Part shown: positions 9,799 to 19,157 of the stretch, piece after piece
Numbering within the stretch: position 1 is the stretch's first letter
How the letters are laid out: the number at the start of each line of letters is the position of its first letter
Assembly: GCA_030426665.1 (NCBI GenBank)
Contig: JAUHYD010000013.1
Location: forward strand, 62,001-126,000
Length of the DNA: 64,000 nt
DNA from: Bacteroidia bacterium
GTDB taxonomy: Bacteria; Bacteroidota; Bacteroidia; Chitinophagales; Chitinophagaceae
Direction: 5' to 3'
The notes under the pieces: generated by a model
Databases searched by the model: none
Told to the model about the DNA's origin: nothing
Seen by the model: only the letters and a program-made list of their open reading frames with translations
Position numbers and translations under genes: made by a program

Positions 9799-10461
9799 TT
9801 AAATTATGTTCAGGCTAAACTCTTCCATGCTACCTATTTTAGTGTCTGCGATAGAAAAACGTGGGTCATGGTAGTGTGCTTCATCGGGCACTGCAATCAC
9901 TTTCATTCGGGCCGCTTTGCCGGCAATCACACCGTTAACTGAGTCTTCCAATACCAAACATTCATTTGGCTTGGCGCCCAGACTTTCGGCGCAATGCAGA
10001 AAAACGGCAGGGTGGGGCTTGCCAAGATCTACTACATCGGCTGATGTAATTATCTCAAAGTAATGTTTGATGCCGAAATGTGACACCAATTCGTCAATCA
10101 TTCTCGATGGAGACGATGACGCAAGTCCGATTTTGTAGTTGTTTTCTTTTAGCAATTGCAGAGATTGCTCCACTCCTCTAAGTATTCCTGCATGTGATTT
10201 TGCAGCAATTATGATTTCATCCAATATCTCTTCTGCAACATTGTATGCCGATTTTCCCGACCAGGGATAGTGTAATGCCCAATGGTCAGTTACCTCGTAA
10301 ATTCTGAGTCCGGTAGTTTCTTTAAAACGCTCTCGTGTTATAGGAATATTATTTCGCTGCGCCACATCAAGCATCACAGTCCCCCACAATGGTTCTGTGT
10401 CTAACAGCAGTCCATCCATGTCGAATATTACAGTATTTATCATAGTGCTATGTTTGTTCAT
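9799..10461 (-). CDS. HAD-superfamily phosphatase (sugar-phosphatase / beta-phosphoglucomutase-like)
   Basis: A 220-residue haloacid dehalogenase hydrolase. Motif I is FDMDGLLLDTEPLW (two catalytic Asp), the all-alpha cap follows, motif II is ASSSPSRM, motif III the Lys in DLGKPHPAVF, motif IV EDSVNGV. The DTEPLW stretch is typical of the HxpB/YniC 2-deoxyglucose-6-phosphatase group, which hydrolyses hexose phosphates. The start may be 10461 or the internal ATG at 10443 (MINTVIFDMDG). It begins 2 bases after the stop of the upstream membrane protein, so the two are cotranscribed. Confidence 0.88.
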   Translation of the reverse strand: MNKHSTMINTVIFDMDGLLLDTEPLWGTVMLDVAQRNNIPITRERFKETTGLRIYEVTDHWALHYPWSGKSAYNVAEEILDEIIIAAKSHAGILRGVEQSLQLLKENNYKIGLASSSPSRMIDELVSHFGIKHYFEIITSADVVDLGKPHPAVFLHCAESLGAKPNECLVLEDSVNGVIAGKAARMKVIAVPDEAHYHDPRFSIADTKIGSMEEFSLNII

Positions 10462-10463
10462 TC

Positions 10464-10958
10464 CTAAAAATATCCGAGATATATACGGGCGTGTGGCGTG
10501 TATTCGATACTTACCTCATCGCCTTCCTGCAGTTCGTTATAAAACGCTTCCGATACTTTTATGCTTAGTTTGACCTTCGATTCGGTGTAAAAGTAATAAG
10601 CATCTTTCGAAGGGATGGATACTTTTTTGGTGATTGGTCTGGTTTCTATAATTTTTTGTCCCTCCTTGATGTCGGCAATCAGGTTGCTATGGAATCGTCG
10701 GAAGCTGAGGTAGGTAGCCAACGCTGATATACTTACCAGTATAGTAGCGGAAACAAAAAACCTGGCGTAAGAAAATGCATTCGGCGCACCCTCGTATGCT
10801 CTGTACCATGAAGCAATAAAAGGCAGTACAAAGCTTCCAATCATAAGCAGACGGAATACAGCATAATATTGCTTGCGCTCTTTCGCTTCTTTGGTTACAA
10901 GGTCAGATAGTTCCTCTTCTTGCAGTGGTTCCTTATATCTTCTAACGACATCCGTCAC
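10464..10958 (-). CDS. Conserved membrane protein, unknown function
   Basis: A 164-residue protein: a charged N-terminal 30 residues, two membrane helices (about 35-55 and 68-88), then a basic soluble C-terminal domain of about 75 residues (PITKKVSIPSKDAYYFYTES...GDEVSIEYTPHARIYLG) that looks like a small beta-barrel. No family recognised. It lies in tandem with the HAD gene and 55 bases after the M32 peptidase start on the opposite side, all on the minus strand. Confidence 0.65.
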   Translation of the reverse strand: MTDVVRRYKEPLQEEELSDLVTKEAKERKQYYAVFRLLMIGSFVLPFIASWYRAYEGAPNAFSYARFFVSATILVSISALATYLSFRRFHSNLIADIKEGQKIIETRPITKKVSIPSKDAYYFYTESKVKLSIKVSEAFYNELQEGDEVSIEYTPHARIYLGYF

Positions 10959-11013
10959 GTTCGCAAAAATAACATTGTCAATTTACTGTGCGTTTTGCTT
11001 TTTTGAGGTCGCC

Positions 11014-12525
11014 CTATTCAGTGAAGTCCACACCATATACTTTGCTGTACTTTTCGGTAATATATGTCAGAAAGTGGCTGGTGTCTAATTTGCTCCCCGT
11101 TACTCGCTCACAAAGTTCTTCGGAGTAATATCTGCGTCCATGTTTGTGCACCCCATCTCGTAACCAATTCAACAACTCAGTTGTTTCGCCGCGTTCTATC
11201 TGCTGCAACAAATCCGGTATACTGTCTTGTGCTTTTGAAAAGAACTGTGCCGCATAAAAACTACCTAAAGTGTATGTAGGGAAATAGCCAAAACTGCCAT
11301 GACTCCAGTGTATATCTTGCAGTATTCCCGTCTTATCATCCGGAGGCGTTATTCCGAGATACTTTTGATATAACTCGTTCCATCTTGCACGTACATCTTC
11401 CACTTCAAGTGTAGATTCAATTAGTGCCTTTTCAATTTCGTACCGTATAAGCACATGAAAATGGTAGGTAACTTCATCTGCTTCAGTTCTGATGAGCGAT
11501 GGTTGCACTTTATTAGCAGCACGGTAGAAGTGTTCTAATGTTACGTTTGATAATTGTTCCGGAAAGCGAGCTTGCAATATTGGGTAGAAATGTTTCCAGA
11601 AATGTAGCCCTCTTCCAATGCAGTTTTCCCAAAGTCGGGATTGCGATTCATGAATGCCGAGCGATGCTGCGGCACCAAGTGGCAGTCCGTATTCCGATTC
11701 AGGTAACCCCTGCTCGTACAGAGCATGTCCTCCTTCGTGTATTGTACTCCAAAGTAGCGATGCAAAATCATGTTCGCTTACCCTGGTGGTTACACGCACG
11801 TCTGCCGGGCTAAAGGACGTGGTGAATGGATGCTCTGAGTAGTCTTGTCTGCCTGCCTCAAAGTCGTAACCCATAGCCTGTAGCACTTCAATTGAGAAAT
11901 TCCACTGACTATCTTTCGGGAAGTATGCGCCAAAGCAACTGTCATCAACTTGTGTGGCGGCCGTTATCTTTTTCAGAATAGGAGGTAGTTCACTTTTTAC
12001 GCCATCAAACACCCTGTCTAGCATGGCTACGGTGGCTCCTGGCTCGTACTCGTCGAGCAATGCGTCATAAGGATGTTCTTTATAACCGAATAATGACGCT
12101 TTTTTTCTGTTGAGTGCGACCATTTTTTTTAGAAAAGGTGCAAACATATTGAAGTCATTTTTCTTACGCGCAGCTATCCATGCATTATAGCATTCACTGG
12201 TCAGCGTTGATAACTCTTCAACAAACGAAGGAGGTAGCTGTTTGTTTTTCTGCAGGTCTTCATGGCTCCTTTGGATGTTCGCTTTCTGCAGGTCGTTTAG
12301 TCCCTCGTCTTTTTGTAGTTCATCCAGAAGGTTTGATAGCTGATTAGATGTTAGCAGTTCATGTGCCTGCCCGGCAAGTGTAGCTATCTGCCTGCCCCGG
12401 AAGTAAGCGCCTTTAGGGGGCATATATACTTCCTGGTCCCAACTCAATACCGCAGTTGCATTATTAAGGTCAGCGGCTTTTTGTAGTATTGTTTTGTATT
12501 CCTCGTAATTGTGATTGTCAGTCAT
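11014..12525 (-). CDS. Carboxypeptidase Taq, peptidase family M32
   Basis: A 503-residue cytoplasmic zinc metallocarboxypeptidase that removes C-terminal amino acids with broad specificity (not Pro). The zinc motif HEGGH is at residues 263-267, and the third ligand lies in the family motif IHESQSRLWEN (H292-E293). Other M32 hallmarks are visible: LSWDQEVYMPPKGA near residue 30 and IRTEADEVTYHFHVLIRYEIE in the C-terminal third. Full length for the family. It appears to be transcribed after the thiolase on the same strand, but 47 bases apart with no obvious pathway link. Confidence 0.95.
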   Translation of the reverse strand: MTDNHNYEEYKTILQKAADLNNATAVLSWDQEVYMPPKGAYFRGRQIATLAGQAHELLTSNQLSNLLDELQKDEGLNDLQKANIQRSHEDLQKNKQLPPSFVEELSTLTSECYNAWIAARKKNDFNMFAPFLKKMVALNRKKASLFGYKEHPYDALLDEYEPGATVAMLDRVFDGVKSELPPILKKITAATQVDDSCFGAYFPKDSQWNFSIEVLQAMGYDFEAGRQDYSEHPFTTSFSPADVRVTTRVSEHDFASLLWSTIHEGGHALYEQGLPESEYGLPLGAAASLGIHESQSRLWENCIGRGLHFWKHFYPILQARFPEQLSNVTLEHFYRAANKVQPSLIRTEADEVTYHFHVLIRYEIEKALIESTLEVEDVRARWNELYQKYLGITPPDDKTGILQDIHWSHGSFGYFPTYTLGSFYAAQFFSKAQDSIPDLLQQIERGETTELLNWLRDGVHKHGRRYYSEELCERVTGSKLDTSHFLTYITEKYSKVYGVDFTE

Positions 12526-12572
12526 TTGTGTCTATTACCTATGTGTGTTGATTTGTAATCAAGTGGGGCGAC

Positions 12573-13748
12573 TTAGCAGCGCTCTATTATACCGGCAATA
12601 CCTTGTCCTCCGCCAATGCAAGCCGTCACTATACCATATTTTTTGTCCAAACGTTTCAGGTCATTGAGTATCTGTATGGTAAGCTTTGCACCTGTACAAC
12701 CTAGTGGGTGGCCCAGGGATATGGCGCCTCCGTTTATGTTTACAATGTCAGGGTTCATTTCCAGTGTTCGTATTACCGCAAGCGATTGCGAAGCAAATGC
12801 TTCATTTAACTCTACAAGGTCAATTTTGTCAAGTGTCATATTTGCATTTTGCAAGACTTTCGGAACTGCTTTTATTGGGCCAATTCCCATTATTCTCGGG
12901 TCAACCCCCGCACTGGCACAGGATATGAGTCTGCCTATTGGGCTGATGTTTAGTTTGTTGGCAAGCCGCTCACTCATAACTATGGTAAATGCAGCTCCAT
13001 CGGATGTCTGAGAAGAATTTCCTGCGGTAACCGATCCTCCTTGTGCAAATACAGGTCTGAGTTTAGCCAGAGCTTCTGCTGAGGTGTCGGGTCTTGGTCC
13101 TTCATCGGTATCAACTATTGATGTTCGCTCGGCACGCTTGTTTTGCCCGTTCACATATACTTCCTTAACCTCAATCGGTAATATGCCACTTTTGAAATAA
13201 CCCTCCTTAATGGCATTCAATGAGCGTCGATGAGAGCGCAGCGCAAATGCATCCTGATCCTCCCGCGATATATTGTAGTCTTTGGCTACCTGTTCTGCGG
13301 TAAGCCCCATGCTCAGGTAGTAGTCCGCATTTTCTTTAGCATACTTGTAGTTGGGCATAGTGCGCCATCCCGCTGTTGGTACTAGACTCATACTCTCCGT
13401 GCCTCCGGCTATGATACATTCTGCCATGCCAGACTGAATCTTGGCGGTAGCTATCGCGATGGCTTCAAGCCCGGACCCGCAGTAACGATTAATCGTAAAC
13501 CCTGCCGCATGTTCGCCGACAGCTTTATTTGCAATAATTCGCCCTACCTGCAAACCCTGCTCCGCTTCCGGTACAGCATTGCCCACTATTACATCGTCTA
13601 TGAGTTTTGGGTCCAGTTGAGGTAGGCTGGCCAGTAATCCCCTTATAATTGCTACCGCAAGGTCATCGGGTCGGAAGAAGCGAAATGCCCCTCTTTTCGA
13701 TTTACACACCGCCGTCCTTAATCCCCCCGCTATATATGCTGTTTGCAT
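12573..13748 (-). CDS. Acetyl-CoA acyltransferase (thiolase)
   Basis: A 391-residue thiolase that cleaves 3-ketoacyl-CoA (degradative, FadA type) or condenses acetyl-CoA (AtoB type). Nucleophile C90 sits in NRYCGSGLEA; the catalytic His is H347 in GHPLGCTGAK and the second Cys is C377 in ACIGGGQG. The order of the three motifs and the length are canonical. The R-R-PDDLA start resembles beta-oxidation thiolases of Bacteroidota, so FadA-like is favoured. The usual partner 3-hydroxyacyl-CoA dehydrogenase is not adjacent in this window. Confidence 0.94.
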   Translation of the reverse strand: MQTAYIAGGLRTAVCKSKRGAFRFFRPDDLAVAIIRGLLASLPQLDPKLIDDVIVGNAVPEAEQGLQVGRIIANKAVGEHAAGFTINRYCGSGLEAIAIATAKIQSGMAECIIAGGTESMSLVPTAGWRTMPNYKYAKENADYYLSMGLTAEQVAKDYNISREDQDAFALRSHRRSLNAIKEGYFKSGILPIEVKEVYVNGQNKRAERTSIVDTDEGPRPDTSAEALAKLRPVFAQGGSVTAGNSSQTSDGAAFTIVMSERLANKLNISPIGRLISCASAGVDPRIMGIGPIKAVPKVLQNANMTLDKIDLVELNEAFASQSLAVIRTLEMNPDIVNINGGAISLGHPLGCTGAKLTIQILNDLKRLDKKYGIVTACIGGGQGIAGIIERC

Positions 13749-13934
13749 GTTGTTTCGTTTGTCGAACTCCTGTGTTCAGATTAAAAATTGATAGCGTTTT
13801 ATTTACCCTATAAAGTTAGGGAACAAATAGGTAGAAAGTAAAACCAAGTTATTACCATACAATAACCTTAACACTTACCAGGATTCATATTTTCGAATGT
13901 GTTCTTTATTTTTATCAGGATAAATGGAGCTGCC

Positions 13935-14414
13935 ATGCAACACTTGCTTTTCGAAGGAGATATAGTATTGGAAAAAATGAATGGGAAAGGCGGGTGGACT
14001 TATGCCTTGTTGCCACCCGTTATTAAGGGTGGCAAGAAAAACTTTGGCTGGGCAAGGGTGAATGCTGTGATTGACGAATATGAGATGAATAATGCCAGCC
14101 TGATGCCCATAAAGGGCGGAAGGTTGTTTCTGGCGGTAAAGGCAGAAATACGTAAGAAAATTAAAAAAGAAGCCGGGGACACGGCTCATATACGATTGTA
14201 TGGCAACAAACCGGTAGATAGCGTATCTGAAGCAGACTTTCATGATGCGCTTGCCGACGCGCCCGAAGCATTAGCTAATTTTCAGGCACTAACGAAAAAC
14301 GGCAGGAAAGCATGGTTGTCCTGGGTATTTGAACCGGACAACGATGAAACTATTATTGAACGAATGGCGGATGCCATCAACGACCTTGGAGCCGGCAGAA
14401 CAAGGAAAGCATAG
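13935..14414 (+). CDS. DUF1905 / YdeI (OmpD-associated)-like protein
   Basis: A 159-residue cytoplasmic protein. The ATG at 13935 (MQHLLFEGDIVLEKMNGKG) was chosen because the DUF1905 beta-barrel fold normally begins there; an upstream in-frame start adds 12 hydrophobic residues. The N-terminal 90 residues match DUF1905 (GGWTYALLP, GWARVNAVIDEYE, MPIKGGRLFLAVKAEIRKKI), and the C-terminal part (FHDALADAPEALANFQALTKNGRKAWLSWV) matches the YdeI helical domain. Members have been linked to bacteriocin or peptide protection, but the biochemistry is unclear. Confidence 0.85.
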   Translation: MQHLLFEGDIVLEKMNGKGGWTYALLPPVIKGGKKNFGWARVNAVIDEYEMNNASLMPIKGGRLFLAVKAEIRKKIKKEAGDTAHIRLYGNKPVDSVSEADFHDALADAPEALANFQALTKNGRKAWLSWVFEPDNDETIIERMADAINDLGAGRTRKA

Positions 14415-14520
14415 AAGGGTATAATAATGTTGGAGTGTGTTTTCTCAAGATTCTACGAAAACTGATTGAAATCACAATTAATAATTTTCTGCTTGCCCAT
14501 TCATTTCGTAATTTTCCGGC

Positions 14521-15555
14521 ATGGAAAAGAAAGAACGCAAGCCGGTTTACTATAGCGAGTACTTACAACTCGATAAAATACTAAATGCTCAGTATCCCGA
14601 AAGTGCTAAGGAGGGGATTAAGGCAGATGATGAAATGCTGTTCATAATCATTCATCAATCGTATGAGTTGTGGTTCAAGCAGATATTGCACGAATTGGGT
14701 ATAGTGCGTGGTATTTTTCAAAAAGAAAATATTGAAAACAGTACTGCCGATATATACAATAGCGTCCATAGACTGAAACGTGTCTGCAAGATTATGGAAG
14801 TGGCCGTAATTCAGATGGGTGTGTTAGAAACTATGACGCCGCTTGATTTTCTTGACTTCAGAGATTTGCTTCGTCCGGCCTCCGGATTTCAGAGTATACA
14901 GTTCAAGATGGTAGAAGCTATTCTAGGGCTTAAATATGACCAAAGGCACGGAAAGGCTTATTATCTTTCTCAACTAACTGAAGCAGACAGAGAGCGTGTG
15001 AAGTCGGTGGAAAGCCAGGAGTCATTATTGGTATTGTTTGATAGATGGTTAACAAGAATGCCATTCGTTAAGAACAAAGAATACTGGGGTGAAAATAATG
15101 ATGCCTCTTTTTGGAGTAAATACCGAGATGCTTACCATAGTAGCCTTTCCGAAGGAGAAATGCAAAACATGAACACCTTTGATGCTATTTTCATTAATGA
15201 AGATGCATACCCTGAAGGTCGCTCGTTTTCCGTTGAAGCTTCCAGAAATGCTATGTTTATTATGTTATATAGGGACAGGCCATTGTTGCAACTCCCTTAC
15301 GAATTGTTGAATACACTACTTGAAGTAGACGAGTTGCTCTCTATGTGGCGCCATAGGCATATACATATGGTACAGCGTACCATTGGCAAGCGTGTCGGTA
15401 CAGGTGGTAGCACGGGAGCTGAATACCTGAAAGGAGCGGCCGATAGCCATTATGTGTTTAAAGAATTGGCGGAGTTGACCTCTTTCTTGTTACCGAGGCA
15501 TTTATTACCGGTATTGCCTGATTCATTGGTAAGCGATTTAGGGTTTAAGCGATAG
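14521..15555 (+). CDS. kynA: Tryptophan 2,3-dioxygenase
   Basis: A 344-residue haem enzyme that opens the indole ring of L-tryptophan to N-formylkynurenine. Family signatures: FIIIHQSYELWFKQILHE (distal His pocket), LLRPASGFQSIQF, and MWRHRHIHMVQRTIGKRVGTGGSTG, which holds the proximal haem His and the tryptophan-binding Thr. It is a little longer than the shortest bacterial TDOs. The other kynurenine-pathway genes are not adjacent, though a PLP aminotransferase lies two genes downstream. TAATTTTC ends four bases before the ATG, so the mRNA may be leaderless. Confidence 0.96.
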   Translation: MEKKERKPVYYSEYLQLDKILNAQYPESAKEGIKADDEMLFIIIHQSYELWFKQILHELGIVRGIFQKENIENSTADIYNSVHRLKRVCKIMEVAVIQMGVLETMTPLDFLDFRDLLRPASGFQSIQFKMVEAILGLKYDQRHGKAYYLSQLTEADRERVKSVESQESLLVLFDRWLTRMPFVKNKEYWGENNDASFWSKYRDAYHSSLSEGEMQNMNTFDAIFINEDAYPEGRSFSVEASRNAMFIMLYRDRPLLQLPYELLNTLLEVDELLSMWRHRHIHMVQRTIGKRVGTGGSTGAEYLKGAADSHYVFKELAELTSFLLPRHLLPVLPDSLVSDLGFKR

Positions 15556-15579
15556 ATCTCAGCTATACAATCTTGTACA

Positions 15580-16110
15580 TTGGAAGAAAGTAAATTCGAG
15601 ATAAAATACGCGACTCAGGAAGAGTTTGACAAGATTCATAAATTTAATCACGAAATCTTTGCGGAAGAAATACCACAACATGAGCAACGTGAAAACAATT
15701 TACTTGTCGACAGTTTTCATGAATTGAATACATACATTGTTGCAAAGCTCAAAAATGAAATCGTTGGAATGGTGTGTTATAATGCCGTTCGTCCTTTTTC
15801 TTTAGATAAAAAGCTGGATAATCTGGATGCTTATTTGCCTACTCACAATAATTTAGTTGAAGTTAGGTTGTTTGCAGTCAGAAAGGATATGCGTAAGAAA
15901 GGAGTTGCGCTAGCCATGTTAATGGTATTGATTCCTGATTTAATTTCGAAAGGGTACGATCTTGGTGTGATATCCGGAACTACCAGAGAAATAGAATTGT
16001 ATAAAAATATTGGAGCAGAACCTTTTGGCCCGCTTGTAGGCTCTCCTGAAGTGCCGTATCAGCCGATGTATTTCTCGTTGAAGAATCTGAAAGGAAGCTT
16101 TAAAGTATGA
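15580..16110 (+). CDS. GNAT-family N-acyltransferase
   Basis: A 176-residue protein. No ATG is available; TTG at 15580, 24 bases after the dioxygenase stop, is the best start, since the next Met is about 60 residues in. The fold reads as a GNAT acyl-CoA transferase: EVRLFAVRKDMRKKGVALAMLM is the beta4-alpha3 acyl-CoA pyrophosphate-binding stretch (R/K-x-x-G-x-A form), followed by an ELYKNIGAEPFG C-terminal block. This size and the N-terminal HKFNHEIFAEEIPQHE segment resemble N-acyl amino-acid synthase-like GNATs. Its stop overlaps the next ATG (ATGA), so it is translationally coupled to the aminotransferase. Confidence 0.75.
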   Translation: MEESKFEIKYATQEEFDKIHKFNHEIFAEEIPQHEQRENNLLVDSFHELNTYIVAKLKNEIVGMVCYNAVRPFSLDKKLDNLDAYLPTHNNLVEVRLFAVRKDMRKKGVALAMLMVLIPDLISKGYDLGVISGTTREIELYKNIGAEPFGPLVGSPEVPYQPMYFSLKNLKGSFKV

Positions 16111-17126
16111 TCAATTTTACAACCGGCCCTATCGACACTTTGCCATTTGTCAGTGATGCTTTGCGCTATTCGTCTATTTCCCATAGGTCAATAGAGTTTG
16201 TAGACTTATATCATGAGGTTAGTGGCTCGATTTCTGAAAAATTGAATGTTCGGGAAACATATCTGTTTTCAGGAAGTGGCACTCTGGCTAATGATGTAAT
16301 GATTGCTCAGATAGGATTGCGTAAAGAAAAAGGCCTGATATTGGCTAATGGTGAGTTTGGAGAGCGACTGATACAGCAGGCCGGTAGACAACGTTTAGAT
16401 TTTAATGTTCTTAAAACAGAATGGGGTTCCCCGATAAATGTTGCACAAATAGTTGACGCGATATCGCTCTCAGGAGCAAAATGGTTGCTCCTTTGCCACT
16501 GTGAGACGTCAACCGGTTTCATAAATCCACTAAATGAAATAATTGAAAATTGTGCATCACTCTCTTGTGATATTTATTTGGATTGCATGAGCACCATTGG
16601 TGTTATTGACCTTAATCTTGCTGATGTAGCTATGGCAACGGCCTCCTCCGGTAAAGGGATTGGTTCGTATGCCGGTATTGCGTTAGTACTATGTAATACA
16701 GAAATTATCTCGTCGTCTTCTGTGCCTTTGTATTTGGATCTGGCATACATGAAGGATAGCAACGGAATTCCGTTTACTATGCTCTCTAACTTGCTGATAG
16801 CTCTTTCCCGCGCTGTTAGTTGTAACTTAAATGAAAATAGATACCGCCAATTGTCGGACTATTCTTCAATAGTTTTCAGTCGTTTGGATTCACTGAACTT
16901 GATTCCGTTTTCAACAGTTGAAAGTAGGGTGTTTACTATTGTGCCGGAACAGAAGAATGTTCAGAATGCAATAAAGTATTTGTCCGGAAAAGATATAAGT
17001 CTGTCTTTTCAAAGCCGTTATTTGCAGCGACATAATTGGTTTCAGATGGCTTTGTTTGGAACGTACACGTCTGAGGAAATTGAATACGGACTAACATGCA
17101 TTGAAGACGCATTCATACATGCTTAG
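16107..17126 (+). CDS. Class V PLP-dependent aminotransferase
   Basis: A 339-residue fold-type I enzyme of the class V group (serine-glyoxylate, 2-aminoethylphosphonate-pyruvate transaminases). Visible: MINFTTGPIDTLP at the N-terminus, the PLP phosphate-binding stretch SGSGTLANDVMIAQ, the CHCETSTGFINP segment, the PLP-ring Asp in DIYLDCMSTIG, and the Schiff-base Lys in ASSGKGIGSYAG. It overlaps the GNAT gene by four bases, implying the two act in one pathway, perhaps making an N-acylated amine or amino acid. The substrate cannot be read from the sequence. Confidence 0.85.
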   Translation: MINFTTGPIDTLPFVSDALRYSSISHRSIEFVDLYHEVSGSISEKLNVRETYLFSGSGTLANDVMIAQIGLRKEKGLILANGEFGERLIQQAGRQRLDFNVLKTEWGSPINVAQIVDAISLSGAKWLLLCHCETSTGFINPLNEIIENCASLSCDIYLDCMSTIGVIDLNLADVAMATASSGKGIGSYAGIALVLCNTEIISSSSVPLYLDLAYMKDSNGIPFTMLSNLLIALSRAVSCNLNENRYRQLSDYSSIVFSRLDSLNLIPFSTVESRVFTIVPEQKNVQNAIKYLSGKDISLSFQSRYLQRHNWFQMALFGTYTSEEIEYGLTCIEDAFIHA

Positions 17127-17320
17127 TACAGTCTTATCTTGTGTGTCCGCTACTATTTCTCTTGCCGTGCACCGCTTCTGCTATTAGCTCGCTTCGAAGG
17201 TCTCTATTGTCGCTGGAATTAGTTGCGAGCCTGTTTTGAACTGTTCCTACATAGTTCAAAACCTCTATGCAAATTTGGCATGAAAAGCAATTAGTTTCAT
17301 CCAAAGTAGTTGACGGCCTG

Positions 17321-17875
17321 TTACGAGCCGGAAAAAATCTTGTTTATTCTGGGTTGCAGGACCCAAACCCCGATCGGGAAGAACCACAATAGAAAGAACT
17401 CACCGATATAATCGCTGGACGATACAGATCGTTGCAGCTCGACGGACCGGAGTGACTTTGCTATGAAGTATAAGGAGTAAAATATGCAGAACATAGACAC
17501 TAGGTGTAAGGGGAATATTATCGCTGCAGCAAAAACGGGTATTCGCCTGACGAAACCGAGCCCAAAATACATGAGTGTTACAAACAAAAGAAATAGCATG
17601 ATATAGACTGCGGGGAAGAATAGTGCCCACTTGAATTTTGGAAGACTCATGCTGACCGTTTCAGGAAGTTTTCTACGCAACGATGTGCCGAACACATAAA
17701 GAAGTCTGAAGAAGTTAAACGAAAAAAGCAATGTGACAATTGGGTAGGCAATTAACATCACCCGAAAATTGCTGGTCTTTGTTACAATCGCTAATCCGAT
17801 AATGAATAGGATTATTGGGAGCCCGAATATAATTAGGAAGATTTGCCAGTGTTTCCGTGTTAATAGTTTTGACAT
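17321..17875 (-). CDS. Conserved four- to five-helix membrane protein
   Basis: A 184-residue inner-membrane protein with hydrophobic segments at about 10-30, 38-60, 82-105, 115-135 and 158-172, and a C-terminal FFLLWFFPIGVWVLQPRIN motif that I associate with a widespread Bacteroidota family of unknown function. No soluble domain. It stands alone between convergent and divergent neighbours. Function unknown. Confidence 0.65.
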   Translation of the reverse strand: MSKLLTRKHWQIFLIIFGLPIILFIIGLAIVTKTSNFRVMLIAYPIVTLLFSFNFFRLLYVFGTSLRRKLPETVSMSLPKFKWALFFPAVYIMLFLLFVTLMYFGLGFVRRIPVFAAAIIFPLHLVSMFCIFYSLYFIAKSLRSVELQRSVSSSDYIGEFFLLWFFPIGVWVLQPRINKIFSGS

Positions 17876-18057
17876 TGCTATATAGGTTTAAAAAGTATTT
17901 TTTTGACAATCTAATTTACGTAATATAATGAAAATTTACACTTCCGTTCGAGATAGCTTTGTGTTTCCGGACATAAAAAGTTCTTATCGTTGGTAAAGGA
18001 AATTATTCTATATGTAATTCTTTGATAAAAATGGAATAACTTTAATATCAACGCTAA

Positions 18058-18966
18058 ATGTCCTATACAATGAAAAAAATACTGATAGTAGTTTTTGCTG
18101 CGTTGGTTTCACTCCTGTTTTTTCCAGAGTATTCTTTTTCTAACACAAAGCCTATCCCATTGCAAAAAGCAATGAAAAGTAAGTTAGTGGATATTCGTTC
18201 TGTGTCAAATGGTGGGTATTGCAACAAAGGCTTGTCGTTAACCCTGACTAATAATAAGTCTACACCCGTTACCGTTCGCACTGAGTCCGGGTTAATATTC
18301 AGACCTGATGACAAAAGGTGCCAACCCCTGATATTGCTCGGGGGTGATGTTATCGTTCTCAATGCTAATGAAGTCAGGAGCGTGAATCTGCAAACTTTTT
18401 GTGGCAACTCCGGTGCTCGCGCACCATATCATGGGATACGATACACTTACGCAGGAAGAGTGGATACAAACCTGGTTGCTGTTTTACAGTTCGCAAAACA
18501 ACAAAAAATAGAGCCGAATATTATTCAACGTGCTGTTTGGATGTTTACCAATCATCATTCCCTGTCCACTGTGTATAGCTATCTCGCACCGAAGCAGTCC
18601 GCACGGTTGGTAATGTATATCGCAAAGAAGATTAAAATGGATTTGCCCGTCTTTTTCGTGGAACAGCAGTTAGATACTATTGGTATAGGAGGCATAATAA
18701 AAGAAGGCGAGGAACATTACTACGTCAATATGAGTTGGAACAATAGTAATGTGTATCGAAATGTATACGTATCGGTATACAGAGAGGATGGAAGCGTATA
18801 CAAAGAAGTGGAAGACGGAATTGTATTTGACAAAAAGGGTGGATCAGTAGTTGTAGGATTTTACGCAAAACGCGACAAAGCCGGTTTATATACTGTCAGA
18901 GTTCATGACGACGCTAATAAAACCCTACAGGAGAAAGTTGTTAGGGTAGGCCCGGAAAGGATGTAA
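18058..18966 (+). CDS. Exported protein of unknown function
   Basis: A 302-residue protein with a clear signal peptide (MKKILIVVFAALVSLLFFP, cleavage near SFS-N). The start is 18058 (MSYTMKK) or 18070 (MKK). The N-terminal half looks like a beta-sandwich (SLTLTNNKSTPVTVRTESG, typical of fibronectin/ThiF-like secreted domains) with Cys at about 55, 83 and 109 that could form disulphides. The C-terminal half (YVNMSWNNSNVYRNVYVSVYREDG) is a second beta domain. No catalytic motif seen. Confidence 0.65.
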   Translation: MSYTMKKILIVVFAALVSLLFFPEYSFSNTKPIPLQKAMKSKLVDIRSVSNGGYCNKGLSLTLTNNKSTPVTVRTESGLIFRPDDKRCQPLILLGGDVIVLNANEVRSVNLQTFCGNSGARAPYHGIRYTYAGRVDTNLVAVLQFAKQQKIEPNIIQRAVWMFTNHHSLSTVYSYLAPKQSARLVMYIAKKIKMDLPVFFVEQQLDTIGIGGIIKEGEEHYYVNMSWNNSNVYRNVYVSVYREDGSVYKEVEDGIVFDKKGGSVVVGFYAKRDKAGLYTVRVHDDANKTLQEKVVRVGPERM

Positions 18967-19157
18967 TCAGGGGAATTCTGATAAAAGTTTGTCAATAGTA
19001 ATTTCAACGCATTTATTATTAATTGGTACATGACCCCTATCGTATTGCCATAGTTGTTCAGGGCCTTTTAATATAAGTACGTAGGTTGGCACGTCAAGAA
19101 GCCAAATTTATTTGTTGCGTCGTTTTTGGGCTTATTAATGGGTGTTGGCATATTCAG

